A stretch of 64,000 bases of DNA from Marisa cornuarietis (GCA_004794655.1 SMMW01000601.1:124001-188000); one strand, 5' to 3'. Counted from the stretch's first letter, positions 35,682 to 47,485 are shown. Numbers and translations are program-made. The notes: generated by a model not told the origin, from the sequence alone.

Positions 35682-37276
35682 CACACGTTATAACGTATCT
35701 CTGCATCGCCCCCCCCCCTCCTCTTTTTCTTTATCTCTCCGTCAAAATTATTTATGTTGTCAAAATGTTTAGACCTAGTGAGTCGACGTTTAACGTTTGG
35801 TCTTTATTTGACAATAAAGTTGCCAGAGAGTGGAAACGTGTAGTCTTGCCTTTAAAAAAAAAAGTGCAGTGAACATTAAGAGGTGTGTTGGGTTGTCCGG
35901 GTCGCAAGAGATTGCTGTCATCGACTCTAATGGCGAGAAATCGCAGACACCCAGTCGTGTGCTATGTGGATGGGTGGGTTGGGGAAAACTTGGGTGTGAC
36001 GGGAGACCGGAAATTGCCAGCAGCGTGATGGCCAGGGTCAAAAAGCAGGCATCTCCACGAGTAGTTGCCCATGGCTTTTCATTGGGGTCTTTTCTCGTAT
36101 GTGCTTAGCATCGTCATCTTCTCGCTATGTGTTTCTCCTTCCCACCTTCTCTCTCTCTCTCTCCTTCCTGTCCACTCCTCCCCCTCCCCCCCATCCTGCA
36201 TCCGCTCATCTTCGATTTCCCTTTGTTCTGGACGCTTTGCTCTGGATGGAAAACCAGAGGTTTTAGCCACACAACTTCACGGACGTTGAGTTTCTAGCCT
36301 TTCAATGCCGTGCAAAGTGGCGACCAGTGGATCGGAGAATGGCATTCGCGATCATCCAGAGACTGTGAGCCACTTGACAGAGTTTTCTTCCCTCACCTCA
36401 CCCTCGAGAAACTCTCGGCAGTAGCAAAAAAAATCTCCCCTACCCCACTCCCACAACATGAATGTAGCGCAATCATGATCAACACCATACTAACATGACA
36501 TTATGTTTATGATGCCTCTTGTCACCCCTTGATCCTACAGACCTGTGGCTTATCTAATTCTGGCATGATGAATTAGTTGTGCTGTCAAGTGCCATGTTTA
36601 TTTAGGGGCTATCATTGCTATCCATTTTTTTATCGCTAACCATTTGACGATTTAACAGCTGAACAATTGCTTTACAACATCCCTAAAAAATGTTTACAGT
36701 TTCCATGCTTCTTCAAGGGCTGTTAGGTAGGAAACCAAAATAATGTACTCAGTGACAGACAACTACTGGAGAACAGGGTTAAAATGGAAGTCCACCTACA
36801 GGCACTCACGTTTTATGAAACTGTTACTAAAGGCTGTTGTGTTCTATTGCACGGACAAAAGTTGTAAATATAACTTGACTATGGCAGGTGTTGTCGAGCG
36901 GAACCATTCACGTTGGAGATGACGGTCTGTCCACTTCAAACTTGCGTTATGTCACTCGATGGTTGGTATCCTTTTCTCACCTGTAATCCTACCTGCAGTT
37001 AAACTTTCTCCGACCTCCTTCAAGACGAACTGTTTGTGAGCACAGTTAGAAACTGCAGGAGCTGGCCAAAACAGACCTCTAACTCCTGATCCTGTAGAGG
37101 ATGACAGTCTTCTGAATCCTGTTTGCCCCCATGAGTCTAGAGCATAGGGCAGCAACCAAGACGATGACAGTAAGAGATTTCTAAAATATTCATTTAAAGT
37201 CTTCAGAGTTAGAAGCATTGACTATCGCCGTGGCATTGCTTTACTTAACTAGGCTGAAACCTGTAATCGAAATAGT

Positions 37277-37294
37277 AAAAAAAAAAAAAAAAAA
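37277..37294. repeat. A18 homopolymer
   Basis: Eighteen A followed by GAGAGA. It could be the tail of a retroposed copy on the plus strand, but no element or target duplication is recognisable upstream. Confidence 0.8.
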
Positions 37295-38319
37295 GAGAGA
37301 CTATTTTATTTGTACATTTAATCCTACCCTGCCCCTCCCCTCGCCCCAGCCATCAACCGCGACCAATGTGCTTACACTCACCTGCTAGCCATTGTTTCTG
37401 TGAAAAGGGTTACGCCCCCTGTAAAAAAGTTTTCCTGTCTTCGTCTTGAGATGACCTTTTATACCCCTGTGATTTTTTTTCTTCACTAAAGCAGCCTAAC
37501 CCAGGCAGAGATCTAACAATATCGCTACAGAGAGTGAGGGGGAAAAGAATATTTCAATGGAGAGGATGAGGTCTGTTTAATAAATAAATCTTCTGCTCAC
37601 TAGCACCAGTGAAAGCAGCATGAAACAAGAGTCACCATCATCACGCGTAGCACCACATGTTGGTGGGTAACTAGACAGGCAGAACTCTTATTTCGTTGCT
37701 AACATACTGAGAGTAATCGCATCCTTGATTATTGATCATCTGGCGGTCATTGCCAGCCACCCGCCCCTTTCACCGTTTGAGAACCCAAGCTCTGATGAAC
37801 AGTTCTTCGCTCTTGTTTTTACAGCCCTTGGTAACTAAGAGGTTGGTGGTCGCCTACACTTTTATTATTGAGGTGGTAGTGATCATTTAAGCCTTGAGGA
37901 GGTTGTTATGTAGGTTTTAATTACAGATATGCTGGTAACTATTCTAACCCTTGTTTCTGAAACACTGGTAGGTGGCCCTTGTTTTAAGCTTTGCTAATGA
38001 TCGCTCATCCATGACCGCTGGAGTGCTGGTAATCATCTGACCATCTGATAGCCTGCTAGGAAGGAACAAATCTGGAAGGCCACTTGTTTTCCCCGCTCAC
38101 GTTGCCTGGAGGCAGGTTTGATTTCTAAGTGTTTAGGAACATTTTCTTTTAAAGATGAATAAATAAATAAAAATATCTGTCCCTAATGTTAGGGTGTGTC
38201 CTGACGCTCCTTCTGGCAATAAAATAAATTAAGAGAGAAAAGAAACTACTTTAAATATTGGAGACGAGAACTCTTTGCATTTTGTCTTTACATCATTTCC
38301 GTGGAAATCGTCACTGTTC

Positions 38320-38520
38320 TCGTTTGCTGGTGACCTAAACTGTTTTTTATTGTCGCTGGTCGCTTTTCTTCTCCCCCGAGCACCAGGTTCAGCCAAGCTG
38401 TCTCTGTTAATGCATAGTTGCTTTCCTGGGCTGGCACCACGTTCAGCTCAACTGTCTCGACTAACGTCATGCTGAGTGGTCCCTCGTGCCGGAATCAAGT
38501 TCAGTCCAGTTACTCCCAGT
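38320..38520. repeat. degenerate tandem repeat, ~54-58 bp unit, about 3.5 copies
   Basis: The motif GTTCAG, preceded by CACCA-like sequence and followed by a TGTCTC-type block, recurs at 38387, 38441 and 38499, giving periods of 54 and 58 bp. An earlier, weaker unit begins near 38328. The units differ at many positions. The frames 38275-38475 and 38288-38470 minus translate this array and show the repetition at protein level. Confidence 0.7.
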
Positions 38521-40265
38521 CCCCTCGTCCTGCGTTAACATACATTGATTATTAAACACTCTGCATCAAGAAACGATTTTTGCTCACGGTAGAAGTAAAC
38601 GAATACGATAAATTATTTAATTTATAAATCGTGAAACTAATTTCAGATTCCTTACACCTTCAAGGTTTAAACGAAAAAAAAAATAAATTAAGCTGAAAGT
38701 TGCCAGCAGAACATACCAATTCATAATAACAATGTTACAAAAAATAAGTAATGAAATTTTAAAATTTTAATAATTTTATTTTTTGGATTGACCTAAATTT
38801 TAACTTCTGATGTCACTGAAGACCGCACCCAATACGAGAGCTTCGAACTTATACTAAAGACGCCCTACCCAATCAGCAAACTTACTCGTAGAGAGGTCAT
38901 GACCTCATTCCAAATTTCAGGCTAAAACTGCAATGCTCACAAGATTACTATCTCGTGTAAGCCCCATAATTTTTTGGCCCAGCTTTGGGGAATAAGTTGC
39001 TTTTAAAGAGGTAAAGTAACTAATAAACAGAGTGTGATGACGTGTCTCTCTTTCAGGAAATCTCTCTGTTGCTTTCAATAGAGGTCTGTGTCGTCTACAG
39101 TAGTTTGCTTGCATTTTAAAGAGGTCTGCTGTCTATAACATTTTGCTGCTTCTGCTGTTCACGTTTAACCAGGTCTGAGTTGCATAATCGTGACTCTATC
39201 ACTTGATAGTGAGAAATACTATACTGCTGTCTTTCTTGTGTTTGGCCATGTCTCCTGTATCTACTTCCCCAGATTTGTATCCTGGACGGGGGTGTTCTCA
39301 AGCGAAAACAGCGGGAAAACCTTGTCCATAAATAATCCTTGTTAACCCAATTAACTTACAGCGCTAAAGTAAGAGAGGATTTTTCCTCGTAAAATGTAAC
39401 TTCTCGTTTGTCACAAAGAAAAATGGTTGCAGGTGTCTGCACCACTTAAACAAAATGAAACGCACAGGGCAACGCAAGGAAAAGTGAACTGTCCAATCAG
39501 CTCCGGGCTGACACTCGGTTACAGAAAAGTTGTGTGATTACGTGAGATTTTATGTTTCTTTGTTTGTATGTTTTTAACTTTCTCTGCTTCCTTTGCCCGT
39601 TGATGCGTTTGTAGCGGTCACGTGCTGTATGGCATTTGCCACGTCGACTGCTGGATACGCTCCTGGTCGCTGGAATTTACACCTTTCCCCAGTATCCTGG
39701 TCTAAGGCAGCGTGGTGGCTAATTGTCAGCCGCTGTTGTTAATTGAAAACAGACTTCTGCGCCTGGGAAGACATACCGCTGCTTGGGTGTGAGCTCCTTT
39801 TATTCCCGTTTTACTCCACAGTAATCTCTCTTCACCTTCGCCTACAAGAGTCAAGGTTGTCCAACACTGTCTGGGCCTTGATGCAGGCTATTTCTTGTTT
39901 AACTTTTCAAGTAAAAACATACGAGAGACTGGAGGGGACAAATTTCTGTTGGGGGTAGCCTACCCTGTCCCTTGGGCTGAATTATGTGAATATCCGTGTC
40001 CGCACACATGAGCGAACTCATAAGAATAAACGCATTTTGAGATGTGCGCAACGAAGGGAAGAACCTAAGCAGCGTACATTTAGGGTATATGGACTGTCGA
40101 TTCAATGACATTTTTGCTGATTGTCTCTCCCACGAAAGTCTCCAGCGGCACCAGATTCTGAAACCGAAAATTAACGTGACTATGTCGATGTTTAATGGTG
40201 GACGTTACAAAACCATTTAATATTCTTTCTGTATATCTCACTCTCTTTTTTTCTCTCACTCTTCG

Positions 40266-40302
40266 TTCTCTCTCTCTTCCCCCCCTCTCTCTCTCTCTCT
40301 CA

Positions 40303-40337
<35 letters not shown>

Positions 40338-40351
40338 TCACACACACACAC
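40266..40351. repeat. compound (CT)n(CA)n microsatellite
   Basis: CT tracts with a run of C inside pass into CA tracts. Only pyrimidines precede the switch. Confidence 0.95.
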
Positions 40352-41507
40352 TATTATTCTACATATATATTCTTGACATTACATTTTTCCTAGAAGAAAG
40401 AACGCGAAAATTTTAAATATTAATAATAATTTCTGGAAATTATGTTATGGCGAAGGTACAGGCTCAGAACATAAAGATGGGCCGCTCGGGAGGAAGGTAA
40501 GGAAATCCGACATTGAGTTACGAGCTAAATACACAGTGCAGCGCCAGCCCTCGTTAGACAGGAAGAAGAGGACAGGAAGAACAACAGGAAGACAGCGATG
40601 AAAGCAAACGACAGCAAAGGTTACTTGTTCACACCCGTTAGGTACGGTGCCAGTGAACGCACACACCTTTGTAATCGTCCTACCATTCTGAAATCCCTCG
40701 ACCCACATTGCAGATGGATTGCACTTCTTTTCTTATGACAAATAGTTTTGTCCTTTCGCTTTTCAGACAACTGTAGCATCATCATCATGTTAATGTTTTC
40801 CGCGGAACGGGTTGTGTAGCATGTAAATTTTGTTGAAACATAATACAGTAGAAAAAGGTGTGTAGTAGCTGATAATTTAGACATATATATTGTAAGAAAC
40901 ATAGGTCAATGATTCCTTTAGTTTTTATTCTTATCTTACCGTCTGGTGTGAAAAGTTACCAGACTCTAAGTGACTGAATTTTACTTATGTTATTAAACGT
41001 GTGGTTAGTTTCCGTTTAATCAGGTCAAAACAAGGCAAAATAAAAGGCTTTGCTTTTTCACTCCAAGGATCAAGAGTTTGCACAGCTTCTAAACCTGGAT
41101 AGGCAAGTATAAAATAAAGAAAACTGCAAAAGGGATGTCTCCAGCAGTCTCGTACAAAACGTGTAAACAGCTGAAAGAAAATAAACCAGCACAGGTTGCA
41201 ACAACCCATTCCCATCATGCTCCTCTCACCCCACGCTCAGACATGTACTGTTACATGTCATTCTCATCTTAAACATCACCACCTTCATCATCATTACCAG
41301 CAACAAAAGCAAGCTTTTTGCACTACAAGCATACAACCCATTAATCAAGAAAATGAAGGTGATTTCCAACTACTTCCGTTCATGCACGAGCGCATCATAT
41401 TCGGTGTGCAACCTCGCTTCGCGCTTCCCCAACAAAAAAGGCTTTAATTGGAACAAGAATAATAGAAGATTCTGTTCCTTCAAGGACGGTTGCGGGCAGG
41501 AGGAGCG

Positions 41508-41570
41508 TAGAACGGTGGAATAGGAGGGAAGTGAAAGAAGGGAGGGAGAGGAAGGAGGGAAGGAGGAAAC
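41508..41570. repeat. G-rich purine tract with quadruplex potential
   Basis: Several GGG runs are separated by short purine spacers in the stretch GAAGGGAGGGAGAGGAAGG. The composition allows an intramolecular G-quadruplex or triplex. That is a prediction from composition only. Confidence 0.5.
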
Positions 41571-42224
41571 CTTCAGACGGCTGAATTCCAGAAACTAGAA
41601 GAAAAGATACACTGTGACTGCCGCGCCGGTGAAAAATGTGGAGGTGGTGCTGCCACGGTCAGACCTATCTCAACCGATTAGATAGTGATTCCCTGAAAAA
41701 TGACACTAGGGTGCCGGGTACACACGCTCTCTCTTTTTCGCTCTCTTTCTTCCCCCTCGTATCTCATCCAAATTCAGATAGACTCTTCCGCGCACTAAAC
41801 TTCCCCTCAGCCACAAACCCTTTTCTATTTTTTTGGCTGGCCCTTGCCATCCTTTAACTTAACTGCCGAAACCTCACCCTTGTCTGATGCACTAAACAAT
41901 ATGCACACTTCCCATCTTCTTCTAAGCTCGCTCTAATTCCTGGTTTCCTTCAGGTGTAAGCGCTTCCGTCGACTCTGCCGCCCTGCTGCTCTGCAGTCGA
42001 ACCTCCGAGAGGAAAGTTAAGCTTGCGAAATAATCGGCGCAACTCCTGCGTGTGTGTTCAGAGGTAGGATGAGACTTCTGTCCCCCGTAAGAGCTCCTGC
42101 CTGACGACCTGCCAGCAGACTTTTTGATCCTGCACTCGGAAGTTCTGGTCGCCGAATGAGTCAGTAAAGTAGGCTTTACAGTCAAAACGTGATCCTACTA
42201 AACCATGAAAAAAAGATGTTCCCG

Positions 42225-42745
42225 CTCTGGGCCATGAAACAGATCGCTATGGTCTGTTGCAACGCCTTCAGAATGTGTTCTTGGCAGACTAAGAAACTGT
42301 GGTTGTAGGTTATTACAGTGGCGACCGTAGGCTGTGTTCTCATCACATCAAGAAACCTGTTGTTGTGGTGTGTTGCTGCAGTGACTGTGGTCCGTGTTCC
42401 TGTCGGGTCAAGGAAAGGGTCGCTGTAGTCTTTCACAGAACTGTCAGAATGTGTTCCTAACGGACCAATAACGGAAATGTCTTCCTGGTAGAATATGAGC
42501 CTGACGATTGTAGTTTGTTACAACATCGCTTGTGGACTGTCCTTCTGAAAGACTAAGGAACCTGCGGGTGTTGCGACCCTGGTAGAATGTTCTGAAAGAC
42601 CAAGAAACTGATGATCACACCATCCGCAGAATGTTCCTCGGAGATCAAGAAACATGTGACTGCAGCTTGTTACACCGCATGTGGATCGTACAGAGAAGTA
42701 GTATGTCTCCGAGACCACAACCGCTAGCTTAGAACGCCTCTCCGA
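42225..42745. repeat. ancient degenerate minisatellite, ~55-62 bp unit
   Basis: A pattern of TGTGTTCyT, a GACCAAGAAAC block, then GTTGTAGTTTGTTAC and a GCAGTGACTGT block recurs about eight times with frequent substitutions and length changes. Examples start near 42274, 42333, 42394 and 42449, and again in the 42530-42660 part. The minus frames 42182-42436 and 42518-42751 translate the array and repeat an SFL or RFL motif. They are by-products, since the phase is lost between units. Confidence 0.75.
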
Positions 42746-43326
42746 GCACACACTGTGTGAGTGCCAGAGGACAAAGAGGAGAGAGAGGGGAGAGAAGCCA
42801 ATTCCACCTCGAAATCGGAACCGCTGCCGTCAGTCCCTTTCTTCCTTTAGGATCGTGGCATTTCTGAAGCCTCCTTTGCTGTCAAGCCAGGAACCTGGTC
42901 AGTGTAACCGCTATCTCAAGTATCAGTAACTACCGCCACAAGATAGGTAAGCCAAGCTTTATCCTTCTCTCTCCTTCATGTCCTATCTTACTGCTGCCTG
43001 GTTGGAGACAGACCAGGAAATGTCACTCCACGTTTGTTTGTTTTTTTTACGTTGGCCCTATCATTACTACGGTTATAATATGTGGCTGGGCATCCTCTGC
43101 TGCCCTTCGTTCACCTGTAACATAACCTGCTCATGTCTTTGCCTTGTGTTTCTTTCTGACCATGATGAGAGGGCAGGGGTGGGTTGGGATAGAGACTTGG
43201 AAATGTCTGAAAAAGAAGAAATAGGTTCAGTTTTTGTTGTCATGCTGTGGGGTACAAGAGTATATTGTGTGCAGCAGCTGAAGTCTGGCACACATTCCTT
43301 TGCATTAGGACGAGCATCTGCGATAT
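42746..43326. other. no gene seen
   Basis: Unique sequence. The frame 42978-43328 (116 codons) has Cys-rich composition but no family motif and runs into the SINE that follows. Confidence 0.5.
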
Positions 43327-43550
43327 AGGTAAAGGTAAAATAAGGTAAAAGTCGTTCAGATCCTCTTTAGGTCGTTTGGGAGGGATTAGAGACCTTACTT
43401 TTCTCGGGGCCAGCTGTGTGTGTGTGTGTGTGCGTGCTTGCGTGCGTGTCTTTCCCAATCGTCTATGGACTCTGGCACCCCTTCTCGATAGCCAGGTCCA
43501 CTTAGGGGAAGCTTACTGCACGACACGGGTATCGAATCAGCCCTTCTCTC
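43327..43550 (-). mobile_element. tRNA-derived SINE (SINE-A), minus copy with internal GT array
   Basis: Read on the minus strand this matches the element at 46753-47030. The plus strand shows the complement of the ACCTTT tail (GGTAAAGGTAAAATAAGG), then GGTCGTTTGGGAGGGATTAG and CTTTTCTCGGGGCCAGCT. A GT/GC array at 43416-43448 replaces about 20 bp of body. Homology resumes at TTTCCCAATCGTCTATGG and continues through CTTAGGGGAAGCTTACTGC to the B-box complement (43529-43539). The 5' tRNA-like head is diverged. The tail includes additional decayed units. No clear target-site duplication is seen. Confidence 0.85.
43416..43448. repeat. (GT)n array inside SINE-A
   Basis: GT and GCGT units begin immediately after the conserved CCAGCT. 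The intact copy has AGCTTTTACATGAGGGTGG here on the same strand, so the array has replaced or expanded from the TTTACATGAGGG segment. Confidence 0.85.
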
Positions 43551-45439
43551 GTCTTATGGATAGTTCGGTATTAGTGAAAATGTTGGTTATATGATGAAGA
43601 TGGGAAGGATTCAAGAGGAAGGAAGGTCATCGTTAATGCTTTCGGGTAGATGATTTTCCAATATTAGTGTTTATTACTGACGAAGGCTACAGTTGTATTT
43701 TGTGGACACGTTTCAAATACAGTCTGCTTCCTGCATCGTCACCAATGCGCCTCCGAAAATGGTAATCTGAGCTTTATCGACTTCACTAAAACTATTGAGT
43801 TTCTCCACCGTTTACACATTAAATTTTGAATCCAGAATATTAAGAAAGTTTTACTTTGATTTCGTTTTGTGCGGGGTTTTGTTTGTTTATTTGTTTGTTT
43901 TTTTCATTCTTTGTAGTTTTTTTGGGGGGAGGAGAGGGGTCCTTATGTAGTTAGGGTTAACTTGTAGTTTGGTACTTTTTAAAAACTAAATTTAAAGATT
44001 CAAAATTCAATATTCTTTATTCTTCTTTTACCGTCTACTCTAAGGGGTATTGAGATATTTTTTTTTAAAAAGGCTTTGCCGGAAACTGGAATTAAGCATA
44101 GAAATAATATCCGATTATTGAATCTCAAAATGGACGTCTTGTTTTTAATGATTTAATCGTTATCCGTTTATGACCTTCGGCTATTGGAAGTGAGAGGATG
44201 TGTTCCCAGCATGCAAGTGGAGGTCTAACGACGTCTGTTGGAGCCACATCTCGGCCTTCCTGATAACCTTGTCGTTATCGCAAACCGGTTTCGGATACGC
44301 GTGCCTGATTGGCCCACCGTCCAGATGCGCCATTCACGACAGTTGTGTGACTTCGTAGATCATCAGTTGCTGACGTTTACGGACAATCTCGGGGCCTCGA
44401 AAACCCCATAACAGGTCTCTTGTTTGCAATCAGCACGCGTATCAGATCCGAGCATAGAACCGAGGGTACCTACGACTTCTGGAGGAAGCTCGGAGAAACA
44501 CCATGATGCTACCTGCCACACGCGAAGTCTTCAAATGAGTGCATTAAGAAGTAAAGGACGATTAGACAAATTCTCCCTAGAAGTGGAATGAGTTCTGAAA
44601 AAATTGGTTCAGCTTTTAGTTTTGCGATTCTTGTGGTATTTCTAGGACTTAAAAAAATGATGAGCTCACTTTTATAGCCCTGTTCCCTAAGTAACCGTGG
44701 TTATTCGACTGAAGTGTAAAGAGCTGACGTACAGATGAACTCATAATTTCTGGTGGTCGGGTACCTTGATAGCTCTTTCTCACTGGAGAAATTTAGCCTG
44801 AGTTCTAATTTGTTCATTATTACTTACCTTACAACGTCGTAGAACTAATTTGAATAATACTGGCTAAGAGGCTGGTACAGCCGCTACATCGTCCAGAGAC
44901 CCTCCACGAAGTTAACCAATAGAGTTTGCCACGTGTGAAACAGATGGTTTAAAAAAAACGGTGTATATGTAGTTGTGAGGGCGAAGTGTACATCACTGAC
45001 AGTTCAGAGAACTAGTTTTCTGTTCCTAATTTGTTTTTATTTGAAATATATTTGTTTCCTCGAGAGCTGTTTCTTCCTACAAATTGATTTCTTTCCTTTA
45101 AGAGCTGTTTCTTGATTTCGTCTTTACATTGTTTGTCAGGTTAAGTTGATGCAACGGTTATCCCACTCGTCCTTGTGTGAAAGTCGGAATTGTCAGGTAT
45201 GTTCTCTGCAGTCTCACGTCCCTATCACCGATGGAGCATGTGTTACCACTCGGAGTTTTCGGAGATGTACAGATAGATGTCTGGTGTCGAGATAATGTAC
45301 ACTGTGACTGCTTCGTATTTTCTACCTCAACTCAGATATCTGAACAGATCTCTTCTCGAAGTCATCTGTTCCCGCTCGCAGTCTGCCAGTATTTTCCTAT
45401 GCCGAACCCCTGGCATGTTTCATGAGCAGATTTCTCCGT
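43551..45439. other. no gene seen; AT-rich
   Basis: About 1.9 kb, AT-rich to 44200 and GC-richer from 44200 to 44560. Frames are short and unrecognised. Confidence 0.5.
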
Positions 45440-45650
45440 ATTTTGTGTCTGTTGTTGTGTCTCTAGCCGGGTGCTTGCTGATATTTTTTGGTCTGTGTAG
45501 TCAGTATATGTGTTATATACATTTTTTATCGGTTGAATGTTTGCTTTCAGTGTTTTGTATTCAGAAAATGATTTTAAAGCGCATTTCGTCCCCAGTACAG
45601 GAGAGAAATGCGCTGTATAAATCTCCAGCATTATTATGATTACTAAGGGC
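45440..45650 (+). mobile_element. probable relative of the ATT-associated repeat (copy D)
   Basis: The 3' end reads AAATGCGCTGTATAAATC and then CCAGCATTATTATGATTAC, the same architecture as copies A to C: a GCGCTrTATAAAT terminus and an ATT tail. A perfect 10-bp stem, AGCGCATTTC (45578-45587) and GAAATGCGCT (45605-45614), encloses 17 bases just before the terminus. The upstream sequence does not align clearly with copies A to C, so this is a separate family sharing the end or a very old copy. Confidence 0.5.
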
Positions 45651-46744
45651 TATTCTTATGTCTGTAACATTTTCTCTTTTTTTATTCGGCTATAAGCCCA
45701 GAGCGGCATTTGTAACCATGAGACATACAAACCAGAAATATGTAGCATAATAACAATCATGTATACACACATATATACATAACATTTTGAAACTGCAATC
45801 GTAGCAGTCTGTCAAATAAACACGACATTCACATCATATTAGAAACACAAATGGGTGTCCTATTACTGAAAGAGTGACAATACAGTTTGAATAAGTTTGC
45901 TTTCATATTCATTAGCTAATAAGATTTAAATGTATTAGGGTTGCCTGGAAGAAACATTTAATAAAGGGAGAGCACACATACAAACATAATGAAATTCATC
46001 CCCTACCTCATTTAAATTACATAATGGACATTCCTCAATTTCTAGCTATTTCACTATCACTTAATTGTTGAATAGTCATTTTATTGAAGCTTTACCTAAA
46101 TTTTATTGTTGGCTCTTAAGGTAGGAGCTAGATATATCAGGTACTTTTCTAAGCGAAAATCTTTAAACAAACATGAATTCATTAGCAGAGAAGATACGAT
46201 AATAGAGGGAAGACTGATAAAATCATAGAAAAGAAGAAAGAAGGAGAGGATAAAGTGATGTTTGTTTAATACAAACAAATGAATGAATCTTTTCTGTAAT
46301 ATCACTGTCAACACTATGTCCCCATATTTATGCTCCAAATAAAAAGAGGGTTGTATCTGAAGAACACAGAGGAAATTCTATTCTCCCAAATTTTCAGAAC
46401 ACTTACTACCCCTATATGTTCTTTCGATATCAAGTCTTGCGGAGCACGCGTAAAAACACGAGAAATAAATAGCACGATATGTATACATATTAACTATACC
46501 AAGAGAGGCGGGGCTGTTGTTTGACACCTCAGTCGTCAACAACAAAAGCGTTTCTCTGGGATCTTTATTTATTCTTCTTATTTTTTTCCAGGGGGGTAGG
46601 TAGTGAAAAAAGTGTTATGCAATGTAAGAGATCTTTCGTTAGATCAGGTTATGTTTGTTTAGGTTGAAATCTGTTATATGGAGAGGTCTGTGAGATCTGT
46701 TGGACACATTCTTGTTCGTAAGCGCTTCCTTGAAACTCAAGCCG
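45651..46744. other. no gene seen; AT-rich
   Basis: Strongly AT-rich sequence with short frames only. The minus frame 46096-46338 is hydrophobic and motif-free. Confidence 0.5.
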
Positions 46745-46752
46745 TCTGTTCA
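46745..46752. repeat. left target-site duplication of SINE-A
   Basis: TCTGTTCA, repeated exactly at 47031-47038 on the other side of the element. Such flanking direct repeats are left by target-primed insertion. Confidence 0.7.
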
Positions 46753-46763
46753 CGGAAAGTGGA

Positions 46764-46774
46764 TGGCCGAGTGG
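46764..46774 (+). promoter_or_regulatory. pol III A box of SINE-A
   Basis: TGGCCGAGTGG matches the A-box consensus TRGCNNAGYNGG well. It sits about 12 bp inside the element. Confidence 0.85.
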
Positions 46775-46807
46775 TTAGAGCGCTGGCGTCCTAACCGAGA
46801 GCGCGCT

Positions 46808-46818
46808 GGTTCAGTTCC
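46808..46818 (+). promoter_or_regulatory. pol III B box of SINE-A
   Basis: GGTTCAGTTCC is one change from GGTTCGANTCC at the G position plus one further change. It stands 33 bp after the A box, as in a tRNA gene. Confidence 0.8.
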
Positions 46819-47030
46819 CTATAAGCGCAGCATACTTCCCCCAGTCGACCCAGCTGACGGGAATGGGTACCTGACACCTTAGAGGGTTGGGGAAGGTAAG
46901 GCAGCGAGGGAGAGGAGATTGGCACCACCCTCATGTAAAAGCTGGCCCCGAGAAAAGTGGGGTCTCTAACACCTCACTCCCCAACGACCTGAAAAGGTTA
47001 TGGGATGACCTTTACCTTTACCTTTTTACA

Positions 47031-47038
47031 TCTGTTCA
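47031..47038. repeat. right target-site duplication of SINE-A
   Basis: TCTGTTCA, identical to 46745-46752. Confidence 0.7.
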
Positions 47039-47484
47039 GGTTCTTTCTAGTCTTAGCTAATTTCTTAACAAGCTTTCCACCTTTAAAAAAAAAAATGAGC
47101 AGAGCATTTTCTTTCCCTTAGGAGTTGTTTGGGACCTTGTTATTTTTTTATACTTGGTGTTTCCTGACGGTCTTTAAGCCTTATCAGGAGACCGAGAAAA
47201 CCTTTAGTCAATCAGGTTTAAAATCATAATGAAGAACACTCGGCGGCTCAAACAATCTGGGATTGGCGTGTCGGGTTGCGCAAACTGGGAGACATAAGTA
47301 ATTTGTCGACTGCAAACCTAGCTGGTGATAACTGCATTTCAATTTGTAACATCTTATCCCGCTGCTAGACCACCTGGAAATTCCGCTGTAAGCTGTCTGG
47401 CAGAAGAAGAGGGGAACATGATTGGCACAGAGATACTGTCAATAGAAACCCTTTAGAAAATTAGAAACGACTTTTCCACCGCTC

Positions 47485-47485
<1 letters not shown>

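Larger units (their letters stand above)
34216..38319. other. no gene seen; ATC array and homopolymers
   Basis: About 4.1 kb of mostly AT-rich unique sequence. Ten C at 35709-35718. The pyrimidine-rich stretch at 36120-36200 gives mirrored Ser/Leu and Arg/Glu frames. No recognisable protein. Confidence 0.5.
38521..42224. other. no gene seen; compound array and purine tract
   Basis: About 3.7 kb, AT-rich to 39400 and mixed after. It contains the compound array at 40266-40351 and a purine tract at 41508-41570. No frame is recognisable. Confidence 0.5.
46753..47030 (+). mobile_element. tRNA-derived SINE (SINE-A), near full length
   Basis: About 278 bp between 8-bp direct repeats. The head is tRNA-like with an A box identical to the TGGCCGAGTGG of many Ser/Leu tRNAs, and a B box. 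A body of about 180 bp follows, including CCAGTCGACCCAGCTGACGG, GGTACCTGACACC and GGCCCCGAGAAAAGTGGGG. The tail is (ACCTTT)n at about 47006-47027. It is not a functional tRNA gene, because the head does not fold into a full cloverleaf with an acceptor stem and is fused to the body. A minus-strand relative lies at 43327-43550. The frame 46700-46882 is a translation artefact of the head. Confidence 0.9.

Noticed and set aside
46753..46825. Functional tRNA gene (A and B boxes present)
   Set aside because: The boxes are fused to a SINE body with a tandem tail and target-site duplication, and the head lacks a paired acceptor stem.
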